This document shows, in pieces, positions 17,077 to 25,232 of a stretch of DNA of 64,000 bases (positions are counted from its first letter, which is position 1; every line of letters begins with the position of its first letter). A model generated the notes under the pieces. The model made no database searches. It was not told where the DNA came from and worked only from the letters and a program-made list of their open reading frames with translations. The stretch is from JBCCGI01 sp039029355 (GTDB lineage Bacteria; Planctomycetota; UBA1135; GCA-002686595): assembly GCA_039029355.1 (NCBI GenBank), contig JBCCGI010000042.1, positions 3,451-67,450 on the forward strand. Reading direction: 5' to 3'. Made by a program: the position numbers and the translations under genes.

Positions 17077-17688
17077 ATGAGTGATCCGAGCATTACCCAC
17101 ACGACGCGCGAGCTCCTGCTCGCCCTGCGAACCGACGATGACGAGGGCGACTGGCGTCGCTTCGACCTCCGCTACCGGCCGCTCCTGGCCGGCGTGCTGC
17201 GGCGGATGGGGCTGCGTGACGCGGACGCGGAGGACCTCGCGCAGGAGGTGCTGGTCCGCTTCATCACGGCCCTACGCGACGGCTCCTTTCAGGCCGGCCC
17301 ACACCGGCTGCGCGGGTGGCTCGTGCGCACCGCGCGCTGGCGGGCGATCGACCACTTTCGCGTCCGGCGTCCGGACCCGGTGCGGGACTCGGTGCTGGTT
17401 GAGCTCCCCGGCGCGGAGGCGTTCGAGGCCGCCTGGGAGCGCGAGCAGAAGGAGCGGGTGCTCGCCGAGGCCGTCCGCGTCCTGCGGACGTCGGGTTCGT
17501 TCATCGAGAGCACCGTGCAGGTCTTCGAGCGTACGGTCCTCCAGGAGCGCCCGGTCCAGGAGGTGGCCGACGAGCTGGGGATGACCGTCGGCGCGGCGTA
17601 CGTCGCGAAGCACCGCTATACGAAGAGCCTCAAGGCGGTCATCGCCCGGATCGAGGCCGCCTACAACGACGATCCGAGCATCGAGTGA
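17077..17688 (+). CDS. Sigma-70 family RNA polymerase sigma factor
   Basis: This 203-residue sigma factor has region 2 at about residues 25-100: DLRYRPLLAGVLRRMGL, DAEDLAQEVLVRFITAL, LRGWLVRTARWRAIDHFRVRR. Region 4 spans about 135-190, with helix-turn-helix VQEVADELGMTVGAAYVAKHR. This planctomycete-type region 4 with an AAYVAKHR recognition helix differs from the RTEDSVR type at 6977 and 47297. No anti-sigma gene is adjacent. The start codon lies in a 225-bp region divergent from the metallohydrolase gene. The exported beta-helix protein gene begins 46 bp downstream and may be a target. Confidence 0.9.
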   Translation: MSDPSITHTTRELLLALRTDDDEGDWRRFDLRYRPLLAGVLRRMGLRDADAEDLAQEVLVRFITALRDGSFQAGPHRLRGWLVRTARWRAIDHFRVRRPDPVRDSVLVELPGAEAFEAAWEREQKERVLAEAVRVLRTSGSFIESTVQVFERTVLQERPVQEVADELGMTVGAAYVAKHRYTKSLKAVIARIEAAYNDDPSIE

Positions 17689-17734
17689 CGGGTGCGTGAC
17701 ACCGGCGCGCGGCGCGGCGCCGACAATCGGGCGC

Positions 17735-19027
17735 ATGAAGGCCCACCACTTCCACCCCCTGTTGCTCGCCTCGCTCGCCCTCCCCGCGCTCGCCGACGTT
17801 CGCACCGTCGGTCCTCCCGGCAGCGGTGCCGACTTCCAGCAGATCCAGCCAGCGATCGGCGCGTCGCAGCCCGGCGATGTGGTGCTCGTCGCCGCCGGGC
17901 TCTACTCGGACTTCGTGCTCAACAAGCCGATCCTGGTGCAAGGTGCCGGCCCCGACGAGACGATCGTGGTCGCGAGCACCATCTTCGATTCCATCCCGAG
18001 CGCGGCGGTGATCGAGATCGAGGCGGGAGAGGCCGCCTCGATCGCCGGCATGACGATCGCCAAGGCCGAGGCGAGCGCGTTCAACGCGAGCCCCGGCGCT
18101 CAGGTCGAGGACTGCGCAGGGACCGTCGTGCTGCACGACATCGACTTCGACTCCGTGCAGGGACGCGAGGCGCTCCTCGTCGTCGGCACGACGGCGGCGG
18201 TGGTGTCCGCGTCGTACGCCGTGGGCGGCGGGATCGACGCGGGGTTCGCAGGCGTGACCGACCCCGTCTTCTGCATGAGCGCGTCCGACTCGCGCTTCTT
18301 GGTCGTGGACTCCCTGGTTGAGTCGCCGCCGGACCTGTTCCTGTTCACCCTGCCGTCCTTCAACGAGACGGCCGGCTTCCAGCGCTCCGACGTCCTCTTC
18401 GCGGGGAGCACCGTGGTCGGTGCCAACATGGACTCGCCCTTCCTGATCGAGGGCGGCGACGCGGTCTGGTCGTTCGACTCGAACATCGAGATCGCGGGAT
18501 CGCTCTTGCGGGGCGGTCAGGGCCAGGCCTCGACTTCCTTCGTCCCGGGCGGGTACGGGCTGCGGCTCGCTGGGCTGTCTGCTGGACTCGCGTATGCGGA
18601 CGGCGTCGTGCAGGGCGGGCTGGACGGCGACGGGCTCGTCGAACAGGACCCGCTGCTGATCGAGCCCGGATCGAGCTTCGTCCAGAGCGCGAGCTTCCTG
18701 CCCACGATCCGTGCGACGGTCCGCCGGTCCGCGCCCGGCGAGACGATCGAGCTGGTGCTGAGCGGCGCGCCGAGCTCCGGCGGTCAGCTGTTCGCCTCGA
18801 TCGCGCCCGGCGCGGCGCTCGAGGTCCCGGGGCTGGCGGGTGAGGTCTTCGTCGACCTCGGTGGCCTCGTCGACCTCGGCCCGGTCACGCTCGACGCCGC
18901 GGGCCAGGCGACGGTCGCCCTGCCCGCGACGCCGGCGCTTGCCGAGCCGACGCTCGCGACCTTCCAGTGGCTTGAGGCCGGTGCGGGCGCCGTGTCGGCG
19001 CCCGCGTACGTCAGCCTCCTCCCGTAG
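17735..19027 (+). CDS. Exported right-handed beta-helix (pectate-lyase-fold-like) protein
   Basis: This 430-residue protein has signal peptide MKAHHFHPLLLASLALPALA. The mature part starts RTVGPPGSGADFQQIQPAIG, then GDVVLVAAGLY and ILVQGAGPDETIVVAS, the usual beginning of exported single-stranded right-handed beta-helix proteins. No catalytic residues of a pectate lyase can be assigned. The final ~120 residues are the hydrophobic beta-rich domain (LVLSGAPSSGGQLF, ATVALPATPALAEPTLATFQWLE). The ATG at 17735 was chosen because the signal peptide begins there; the frame is open 13 codons further. It converges with the FG-GAP gene, with 3 bp between stops. Confidence 0.82.
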   Translation: MKAHHFHPLLLASLALPALADVRTVGPPGSGADFQQIQPAIGASQPGDVVLVAAGLYSDFVLNKPILVQGAGPDETIVVASTIFDSIPSAAVIEIEAGEAASIAGMTIAKAEASAFNASPGAQVEDCAGTVVLHDIDFDSVQGREALLVVGTTAAVVSASYAVGGGIDAGFAGVTDPVFCMSASDSRFLVVDSLVESPPDLFLFTLPSFNETAGFQRSDVLFAGSTVVGANMDSPFLIEGGDAVWSFDSNIEIAGSLLRGGQGQASTSFVPGGYGLRLAGLSAGLAYADGVVQGGLDGDGLVEQDPLLIEPGSSFVQSASFLPTIRATVRRSAPGETIELVLSGAPSSGGQLFASIAPGAALEVPGLAGEVFVDLGGLVDLGPVTLDAAGQATVALPATPALAEPTLATFQWLEAGAGAVSAPAYVSLLP

Positions 19028-19030
19028 CGA

Positions 19031-21475
19031 CTACAGGTCGAAGAGCTCGCCGAAGTCCAGGTTGGTGAACTGGAAGCCCGTCCCGACGGCCGCCTGCCAG
19101 AACACCGTGACTCCGGCGAGCGACGCCGTCGGCGGAACCACCGCGGTGAAGACGGCCTCGCCGCTTCCGTCGAGCAGGCCCTGGCTCACGTTCACCTCGA
19201 GCAGCGGGTCGACCTTGAGGATGCCGAACGGCGGCAGCTCGAGGAAGGTCGTGCCCAGGGAGAGCGACAGCACCCAAGCCTCGCCGGCCGGCCCGAACAC
19301 GTCGACGCTCAGCGGGTCGCTCAACGTCGCGATCTCGCGCTGCACAACGTGCCGCTGGCGGTTGGTCCAAAGGCGACCATGGACGCCCGCGCGGCCTCCC
19401 GTGAAGAGGTCGATGTCGCCGTCGAGGTCGGCGTCGAAGCTGGCCAGCGTGTCGAGCGTCGCGCTGCCGTACCCGGCCAGGGCGTCGGGCGACTCGACCC
19501 AGCTGGCACCGTCGCCCTGGTTGGCGAAGGCGCGGAACCCGCTGCCGGTGCCGAGCACGATGTCGGCGTCACCGTCGCCGTCGAAGTCGTCCACCGCCAG
19601 GCCGCGACCGTCGAAGGGGGCGGGAAGTGGCAGCTGGGTGAACGACGACCCGTCGAAGCGCCACACCGCGTTGTTGCCTCCGGAGAGGGGCTCGGTGTCG
19701 ACGTGCACCACGTCCAGGTCGAGGTCGCCGTCCATGTCCGCGACCGCGATGTCGCCGAAGCTGCCCTGGGTGCTCGAGTGAGCCGCGGCGAGCGTCAGCA
19801 CGCCCGTGCCATCGTTCTCGAAGAACCCGTTCAGCGCGAACAGCTCGTCCACGCCGTCGAGGTCGAAGTCCGCCATCGCGAGGCGCCCGTTGGGCTGGGT
19901 CCCCGGGAGCCACTCGGCGGGCGCCTCCGAGAACACCCCCGTGCCGTCGTTCACCCGGTAGCGCAGGCTGATGAGGTCGACCAGCACGTCGAGGTCGCCG
20001 TCCGAGTCCGCGTCCCCGAGCGTCGCCCCGAAGTAGAGCCCGAACAGGTTGCCGAGATCCGCCGAGCTGTTGGCCAGCAGCGCGCCGCCCTGGTTGCGCA
20101 GCAGCCCGACCGGGCCGTTGTCGCGCGGCGTGGTAAGGGCGTCGAGGTCGGCGTCGCCGTCGAGGTCGGCGAGGAGCGCGTCCAGCGCTCCCTCGGCCGG
20201 AGGGTTCACCGCGCCGACGAGCTCGGCCAGGTCTCCGTCGCCGTCGTTGAGGAAGACGCGCTGCCCACCGATCGTGGCCGCGAACACGAGCAGGTCGTCG
20301 TCGCCGTCGTTGTCAAGGTCCCCGGCCACGGCCTGCTCGACGGCGAGCTCGACGCGGCTCTTGCGGCGGCGCGTGTCGAAGTGAAGCGCGCCGTCGCCGA
20401 GGAAGACCTCGGACTGCGTGCCGCGCAGGCCGAGCACGAGGTCCAGGTCCCCGTCGTCGTCGAGGTCCGCGGCGCCCGCGGCGTGCAGCGCGCCCTCAAA
20501 CCCACTCAGCGGGTCCGCAACCGGCGTGAACGCGGCGGCGCCATCGCCTTCCAGCAGAAACTCGGGCGTTCCGCCCGGAGTGCCTAGGAGAGCGTCCAGA
20601 TCGCCGTCCGCGTCCAGGTCCTCGAGCAGCACGAGCCGTACCGAGACGATCCCCGCCGGCAAGGCGCCAAGCTCCTCTGCATAGGCGCCGGTGCCGTCGT
20701 TGCGCAGCACGTGCGACTTGAAGTCGTCTCCGACGAGCAGGTCGAGATCCCCGTCGAGGTCGAGGTCGCCGAACGCTGCGTCCCAGGTCTCGTCCGGATC
20801 CAGCTCGGGCAGGAGACCGGCGGCCACCGTCAGGTTCCCGCCGTCGTTCCGCAGCAGTTGATTCGGGTCGAAGGCTCCGTTGTTGGCGAGGAAGAGGTCC
20901 TCGTCCCCGTCGCCGTCGATGTCGCCGAACACGGCCTCGTTGGCCGAGATCGCCCCCGCTGGAAGCGCCTCGCCCACGTACTGCGCGCCGTCCCAGCGGT
21001 AGATGCTCGTCCCAAACGCGCCCGGTGCGATGAAGGCGTCGAGGTCGCCGTCGCCCTCGAGGTCGGTGAGGTCGACGTCGGAGAGGGGTGGCCCGAAGAC
21101 GGGGCCGACCGGCAGCCCCACGCCGGACGCCTCGACGAGGGCTCCGTTCCCGTCGCCGAGGTAGAGCGCAGCGCCGCCGCTGCTGAAGCCGAGCAGCAGA
21201 TCCAGCTCTCCGTCCCCGTCGGCGTCGCCCACGGCTCCGCTCGCGGCGCCATCGCCGACCGTCCCGCTGCGCCGGAAGATCCCGCGCCCGAGCCCGCGCT
21301 GGATCGCGCCGTCGCCGACCAGGATCAGGTCTTCGATCCCATCGCCGTCGAGGTCTTCGAGGAAGACGTTGGTGTTGAAGGCGTCGTCCCAGTCCACCAA
21401 GGCCCGGTCCTCGCCAAAGCGGAGATCCTGCGCGCCGGTTGCGAGCAGGAAGCAAGCGAAGGTTGTCAGTGACAT
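19031..21475 (-). CDS. Exported FG-GAP/VCBS-repeat beta-propeller protein
   Basis: This 814-residue protein has signal peptide MSLTTFACFLLATGAQ. About a dozen calcium-loop repeats run through it, such as LEDLDGDGIEDLILVGDG, VGDADGDGELDLLLGF and DLEGDGDLDAFIAPG, the D-x-D-G-D loops of FG-GAP/VCBS propellers. These form integrin-like seven-bladed propellers at the cell surface. The C terminus (from ~710) lacks the loops and resembles the shared secretome domain, ending VTVFWQAAVGTGFQFTNLDF. The start at 21475 is fixed by AAGGAG 8 nt upstream. Its partner is unknown. Confidence 0.92.
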   Translation of the reverse strand: MSLTTFACFLLATGAQDLRFGEDRALVDWDDAFNTNVFLEDLDGDGIEDLILVGDGAIQRGLGRGIFRRSGTVGDGAASGAVGDADGDGELDLLLGFSSGGAALYLGDGNGALVEASGVGLPVGPVFGPPLSDVDLTDLEGDGDLDAFIAPGAFGTSIYRWDGAQYVGEALPAGAISANEAVFGDIDGDGDEDLFLANNGAFDPNQLLRNDGGNLTVAAGLLPELDPDETWDAAFGDLDLDGDLDLLVGDDFKSHVLRNDGTGAYAEELGALPAGIVSVRLVLLEDLDADGDLDALLGTPGGTPEFLLEGDGAAAFTPVADPLSGFEGALHAAGAADLDDDGDLDLVLGLRGTQSEVFLGDGALHFDTRRRKSRVELAVEQAVAGDLDNDGDDDLLVFAATIGGQRVFLNDGDGDLAELVGAVNPPAEGALDALLADLDGDADLDALTTPRDNGPVGLLRNQGGALLANSSADLGNLFGLYFGATLGDADSDGDLDVLVDLISLRYRVNDGTGVFSEAPAEWLPGTQPNGRLAMADFDLDGVDELFALNGFFENDGTGVLTLAAAHSSTQGSFGDIAVADMDGDLDLDVVHVDTEPLSGGNNAVWRFDGSSFTQLPLPAPFDGRGLAVDDFDGDGDADIVLGTGSGFRAFANQGDGASWVESPDALAGYGSATLDTLASFDADLDGDIDLFTGGRAGVHGRLWTNRQRHVVQREIATLSDPLSVDVFGPAGEAWVLSLSLGTTFLELPPFGILKVDPLLEVNVSQGLLDGSGEAVFTAVVPPTASLAGVTVFWQAAVGTGFQFTNLDFGELFDL

Positions 21476-21561
21476 CCCTAGGTCTCCTTGTTGCTTGGGG
21501 GGGATGCCCGAACCGGAAATCCGCGGCGATCTCGCCGGGCTTCTCGGCGCTTTTCCACCCG

Positions 21562-22019
21562 GGCCTGGTCGCGCGCGACAGCGCATTGAGCCTCTACGAC
21601 ACCAGGGTCGTCGGCGGCACCGCGCACGGTGCCGCCTTCGCGATCTTTGGTCCGGTGGCCGGAGACGGCGGGCCGGCGGCCGTCCTCAACAACGTGTTCG
21701 CGGTGCTTGGCGGCGCCTCGACGGTCCGCCGGGCGTGCTCGGGTTCCTGGCCTTCGGCGGGGCGCCGTTCGACCTGTTCCAGCCGGCGCTGTCGGGGATC
21801 ATCCTGGTCGAGCCGCCGTACCTCGTGCCCAAGCTCGGCGTCCTGAGTGGGACCGGGAAGCTGTCGACGCAGCTCTCCCTTCCGGATCTGCCCAAGGGCG
21901 TGCAGTCGAAGGTGTTCTTCGGTCAGGTCGGGTACCTGTGCGCCTCGTCGAACGTGGTCCTGGGCGCGCCGTCGGCGCTGCTGCAGCTCGACGCGTCCTT
22001 CTGGGTTTCCCAGCGATGA
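21562..22019 (+). pseudogene. Decayed duplicate of the 3' end of the downstream beta-helix gene
   Basis: Two blocks match the last third of the gene at 22164-24596 at nucleotide level. The first (21562 to about 21720, RDSALSLYDT, VAGDGGPA, NVFAVLGGA) matches about 23847-24000. The second (about 21745-22010, LAFGGAPFDLFQPALSGI to ALLQLDASF) matches about 24337-24593. Roughly 330 bp between the blocks are missing and the second block is in a different reading frame, so the copy cannot make the protein. It lacks a start region and signal peptide and lies directly upstream of the intact gene, in tandem orientation. Confidence 0.85.
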
Positions 22020-22163
22020 GGCGTCGCCGAGGCGGATGCCGAAAAGCGGGAATCGCCTGCGCTGGGGCGTTGGAGCCGCGCGCGGGTTCCCAGATCGTAA
22101 GGACTCGCATACGGTCGGTAGGGCTCGCCCGCCCTCGCTACTCGCACCAACGGGAGAAACACG

Positions 22164-24596
22164 ATGATGCTTCGCGCCCTCGTCGTCTTCGGGATGCTTC
22201 ACGTCGCCGGCACGGCTCAGGGTCAGCTCTGGGTCGTCGATCAGCAGGGAGGAGCCGACTTCGCCAAGATCGATCCAGCGATCGCGGCCGCCGCGGCGGG
22301 CGACGTCATCGTCGTGCGGTCCGGCGACTACGAGGCGTTCACGGTAGACCGCGGCGTGACGCTCGTCGCCGCCGAGGGCGAGCTGGTCACCATCGGCGAC
22401 CATGAGGGATTCACCGTGTCCGGAGTCCCCGCCGGGGAGAGCGCGATCGTGCGCGGCCTCAGTATGGAAGACACGGTCGTGGTCGACGGCAACGCGGGGA
22501 CCGTGTGGCTGGAGGACCTCGTCGCCGTGGGGGACTACGACCCGTCGGTCGGCCCGCGACCCGGCTTGCGGGTCGATGGCTCCGCCTCGGTTGTCGTCGT
22601 GCGTTGCGACTTCAGCGGGAGCGATTCGATCCCGGTGGGCATTCTGCAGGACCCGGGCGCCGGGGCCGAGCTCACCGGCTCGTCCATGCACGCCTTCGAC
22701 TCGGTGTTCCGCGGATTGGAGGGACACGGAGCCTTCTCCGGCTCCGGCGGCCACTCCGCCGCGGAGGGCGCTCCGGGCATCCGCGCCAGCTCGTCGTTCG
22801 TCTTCCTCGGCGGCTGCTTCTCCGACGCGGGCGACGGAGGCTATGGACACGTCGGAACTCTGCCGTGCTTCCCGCCTGCAGACGGTGGGGTGGGGGTCGA
22901 GCTGACCGATTCGGAATCCGAGCTGTACACGCTCGATTCGCTGCTGGCCGGCGGCGTCGGCGGCGGCGTGATCCCGCCCTCGTTCTTCTGCCCCGAGATC
23001 GTGCCGGGAGACGACGGCGAGCCCGTCGGTGGGCTAGGGACCTTCAGCGCGCTGCCCGGAGATGCGCTCACGCTCATGACCCCGCACCAGGTCGCTCCCG
23101 GGCACGCGGTCCCGCTTGAGCTCGCGGGCGGCCCGCCGGGCGCGCCGGTGTTCGTCGGGCTCGGTGTCGGTCCGGCGCCGCTCTTCCTGGCGCCGCTCTT
23201 CGGGACGCTCTTCGTCGAGGGGCCCTACGAAGTCGTGTCGCTCGGCCTGCTCGACGGCGGCGGTGCCCTGAGCGCCAGCCTGCCCGCGAGCCCGGTCTCG
23301 GCGGGCGACGAGGCGGCGATGATGCACCTGCAGGCGGGCTATCTGAGCCCCTCGTTCGAGGTCGTGCTCGCGGCTCCGTCCGAAGTGACCGTGGCGGACC
23401 TGCCCGTCGAGCCCAAGAGCGTGTGGGTCGTCGCTTCGTCTGGGAGCGGCGCGTTCCTCACCTTCGCCGAGGCGCTCGCCGCGATCCAGCCGAGCGACAC
23501 GCTCCTGGTGCGCGACGGGACGTACGACGGCTTCGACGTCAACTTCCCGGTCGCGATCGTCGCGGAGGAAGGCCACAACCCGGAGTTCAACGGCGCGATC
23601 ACCATCCAGGGCATCCCCGCGGGCGAGGAGGTCCTGGTGCGCGGCCTGAGACACGACGACGGAGGCGCGCTCGTGCTCAGCGACAACGAGGGCACCATCT
23701 GGCTCGAGGAGACGACGGTGCAGGGCTTCGGCGCAGGCTCCCAGCCCGCCATGCTGGTGCAGGACTGCGCCCACGTTGTGCTCGCCGATTGCAGCGTCCG
23801 CGGCGAGTCGGGCTCCTCCACGGCCCTCGACGGCTACGCCGGCCTGGTCGCGCGCGACAGCGCTTTGAGCCTCTACGACACCTCGGTCACCGGCGGCGAC
23901 GGGCAGGACTGGTCGGCGGCCCTCTCCAGCACCGTGGCGGGAGACGGCGGACCGGCCGTGATCTTCGAGAACGTCTTCGCGGTCCTGGGAGGCGCCGAGG
24001 TCCGCGGCGGCGACGGCGGATCGGGCAAGAGCTCCGAGCTGCCCTGCATCGCGCCCGGCGATGGCGGAACGGCGCTGGTCCTGGCGATGTCCGGGAGCGA
24101 CGTGCAGTACCTCGACTCGACCATCCTGGGCGGAGAGCCGGGTGTGGACTCGACCTCCGGCGGCTTCTGCACGGGCGCGACCGGTCTTCCGGGCGAGGAC
24201 ATCGAGGGCTTGGGAGCCGGGGGCACCCTGACGCAGCTCTCGGGCGAGGCCATCCTGACGGTGTCGACCACGTCGCCCGCGCGCGAGGGCCAGCCGATCG
24301 AGGTCGACCTGACGGGGCCGATCCTCGTGCCCGCGTTCCTGGCCTTCGGAGAGGCGCCGTTCGACCTGTTTCAACCGGCGCTGTCGGGGATCATCCTGGT
24401 CGAGCCGCCGTACCTCGTGCCCAAGCTCGGAGTCCTGAACGGGGTCGGCAAGCTGTCGACCGAGCTGTTCCTTCCCGACTTGCCCGCCGGCGTGCAGTCG
24501 AAGGTGTTCTTCGGCCAGGTCGGCTACCTGTCGGGCTCGTCGGCGGTCGTGCTCGGTGCTCCGACGGCGCTGCTGCAGCTTGACGCATCCTTCTAG
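22164..24596 (+). CDS. Exported protein with two tandem beta-helix modules
   Basis: This 810-residue protein has signal peptide MMLRALVVFGMLHVAGTAQG. It consists of two homologous halves. Module 1 starts LWVVDQQGGADFAKIDPAIA (~21) and module 2 starts VWVVASSGSGAFLTFAEALA (~420). Each has GDVIVV/DTLLVRDG, VSGVPAGESAIVRGL/IQGIPAGEEVLVRGL, then SxVVVxxC turns of a right-handed beta-helix, and closes with the hydrophobic C-terminal domain (FLAFGEAPFDLFQPALSGI in the second). Internal duplication is therefore clear. ATG 22164 follows GGAGA by 6 nt. An inactive duplicate of its 3' end lies just upstream. No catalytic site is identifiable. Confidence 0.85.
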   Translation: MMLRALVVFGMLHVAGTAQGQLWVVDQQGGADFAKIDPAIAAAAAGDVIVVRSGDYEAFTVDRGVTLVAAEGELVTIGDHEGFTVSGVPAGESAIVRGLSMEDTVVVDGNAGTVWLEDLVAVGDYDPSVGPRPGLRVDGSASVVVVRCDFSGSDSIPVGILQDPGAGAELTGSSMHAFDSVFRGLEGHGAFSGSGGHSAAEGAPGIRASSSFVFLGGCFSDAGDGGYGHVGTLPCFPPADGGVGVELTDSESELYTLDSLLAGGVGGGVIPPSFFCPEIVPGDDGEPVGGLGTFSALPGDALTLMTPHQVAPGHAVPLELAGGPPGAPVFVGLGVGPAPLFLAPLFGTLFVEGPYEVVSLGLLDGGGALSASLPASPVSAGDEAAMMHLQAGYLSPSFEVVLAAPSEVTVADLPVEPKSVWVVASSGSGAFLTFAEALAAIQPSDTLLVRDGTYDGFDVNFPVAIVAEEGHNPEFNGAITIQGIPAGEEVLVRGLRHDDGGALVLSDNEGTIWLEETTVQGFGAGSQPAMLVQDCAHVVLADCSVRGESGSSTALDGYAGLVARDSALSLYDTSVTGGDGQDWSAALSSTVAGDGGPAVIFENVFAVLGGAEVRGGDGGSGKSSELPCIAPGDGGTALVLAMSGSDVQYLDSTILGGEPGVDSTSGGFCTGATGLPGEDIEGLGAGGTLTQLSGEAILTVSTTSPAREGQPIEVDLTGPILVPAFLAFGEAPFDLFQPALSGIILVEPPYLVPKLGVLNGVGKLSTELFLPDLPAGVQSKVFFGQVGYLSGSSAVVLGAPTALLQLDASF

Positions 24597-24638
24597 CGCT
24601 CGCTCCGTGCGGCCTCGGAGCGCGCTACTATTGAGGGG

Positions 24639-25232
24639 ATGCCCGGCCCCGACGGAACGCCGCCCGAGGACCTGAACGAGCTCCTCGCCGCTGCCCGGCG
24701 CGGGGATCGCGAGGCGCTCGACCGGCTCGCCCCGCGGGTCTACGGCGAGCTGCGCACGCTCGCCGACGGCCTGATGCGGCGCGAGCGCGCCGAGCACACG
24801 CTGCAGGCAACGGCGCTGGTCAACGAGGCGTGGATGCGGCTCGTGGGGCAGGATTCGGTGGGCTTCGAGCACCGCGCGCAGTTCTTCGCCACGGCGGGCA
24901 CGGTCATGCGACGCATCCTGGTCGAGCACGCCCGCGCGCGGAAGGCCGAGAAGCGTGGCGGAGGGGCGGCGCGCGAGCCGCTCGACGAGATCGTGGCCAA
25001 CCTGGAGGCCGGCGGCGGCGGCGACCTCCTGGCGCTGGAGGTCGCGCTCGAAGACCTCGCGCGGCTACATCCGCGGAAGGCGCGGCTGGTCGAGCTGCGC
25101 TTCTTTCTGGGACTTCCGATGCGGGAAGCGGCCGAGATTCTCGCGGTGTCCCTGCGAGAGGTCGAGCGCGACTGGACCATGACCCGGGCCTGGCTTGCGC
25201 AACGCCTCCAGGCCGATGGTCTGCTGCCGTGA
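24639..25232 (+). CDS. ECF sigma factor (PF07638-like), coupled to a kinase gene
   Basis: This 197-residue sigma factor is of the type often paired with Ser/Thr kinases in Planctomycetota and Acidobacteriota. Region 2 (about 15-100) includes LNELLAAARRGDREALDRLAPRVYGELRTLA, LVNEAWMRLVGQ and FFATAGTVMRRILVEHARARKAEKRGG. Region 4 (about 130-190) includes VELRFFLGLPMREAAEIL and LREVERDWTMTRAWL. Its TGA stop overlaps the GTG start of the kinase gene (GTGA), so the two are translationally coupled. By analogy with ECF-STK pairs, the kinase may control this sigma factor by phosphorylation; that is inference. Confidence 0.95.
   Translation: MPGPDGTPPEDLNELLAAARRGDREALDRLAPRVYGELRTLADGLMRRERAEHTLQATALVNEAWMRLVGQDSVGFEHRAQFFATAGTVMRRILVEHARARKAEKRGGGAAREPLDEIVANLEAGGGGDLLALEVALEDLARLHPRKARLVELRFFLGLPMREAAEILAVSLREVERDWTMTRAWLAQRLQADGLLP

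Noticed and set aside
17735..19027. Pectate lyase activity for the beta-helix proteins
   Set aside because: The fold-type repeats are visible, but no calcium-binding Asp cluster or catalytic Arg of pectate lyases can be placed.
19031..21475. Integrin-like or toxin (TcdB/VCBS) identity for the FG-GAP proteins
   Set aside because: Only propeller repeats and a short C-terminal domain are seen. No toxin, RHS or adhesin-specific domain follows.
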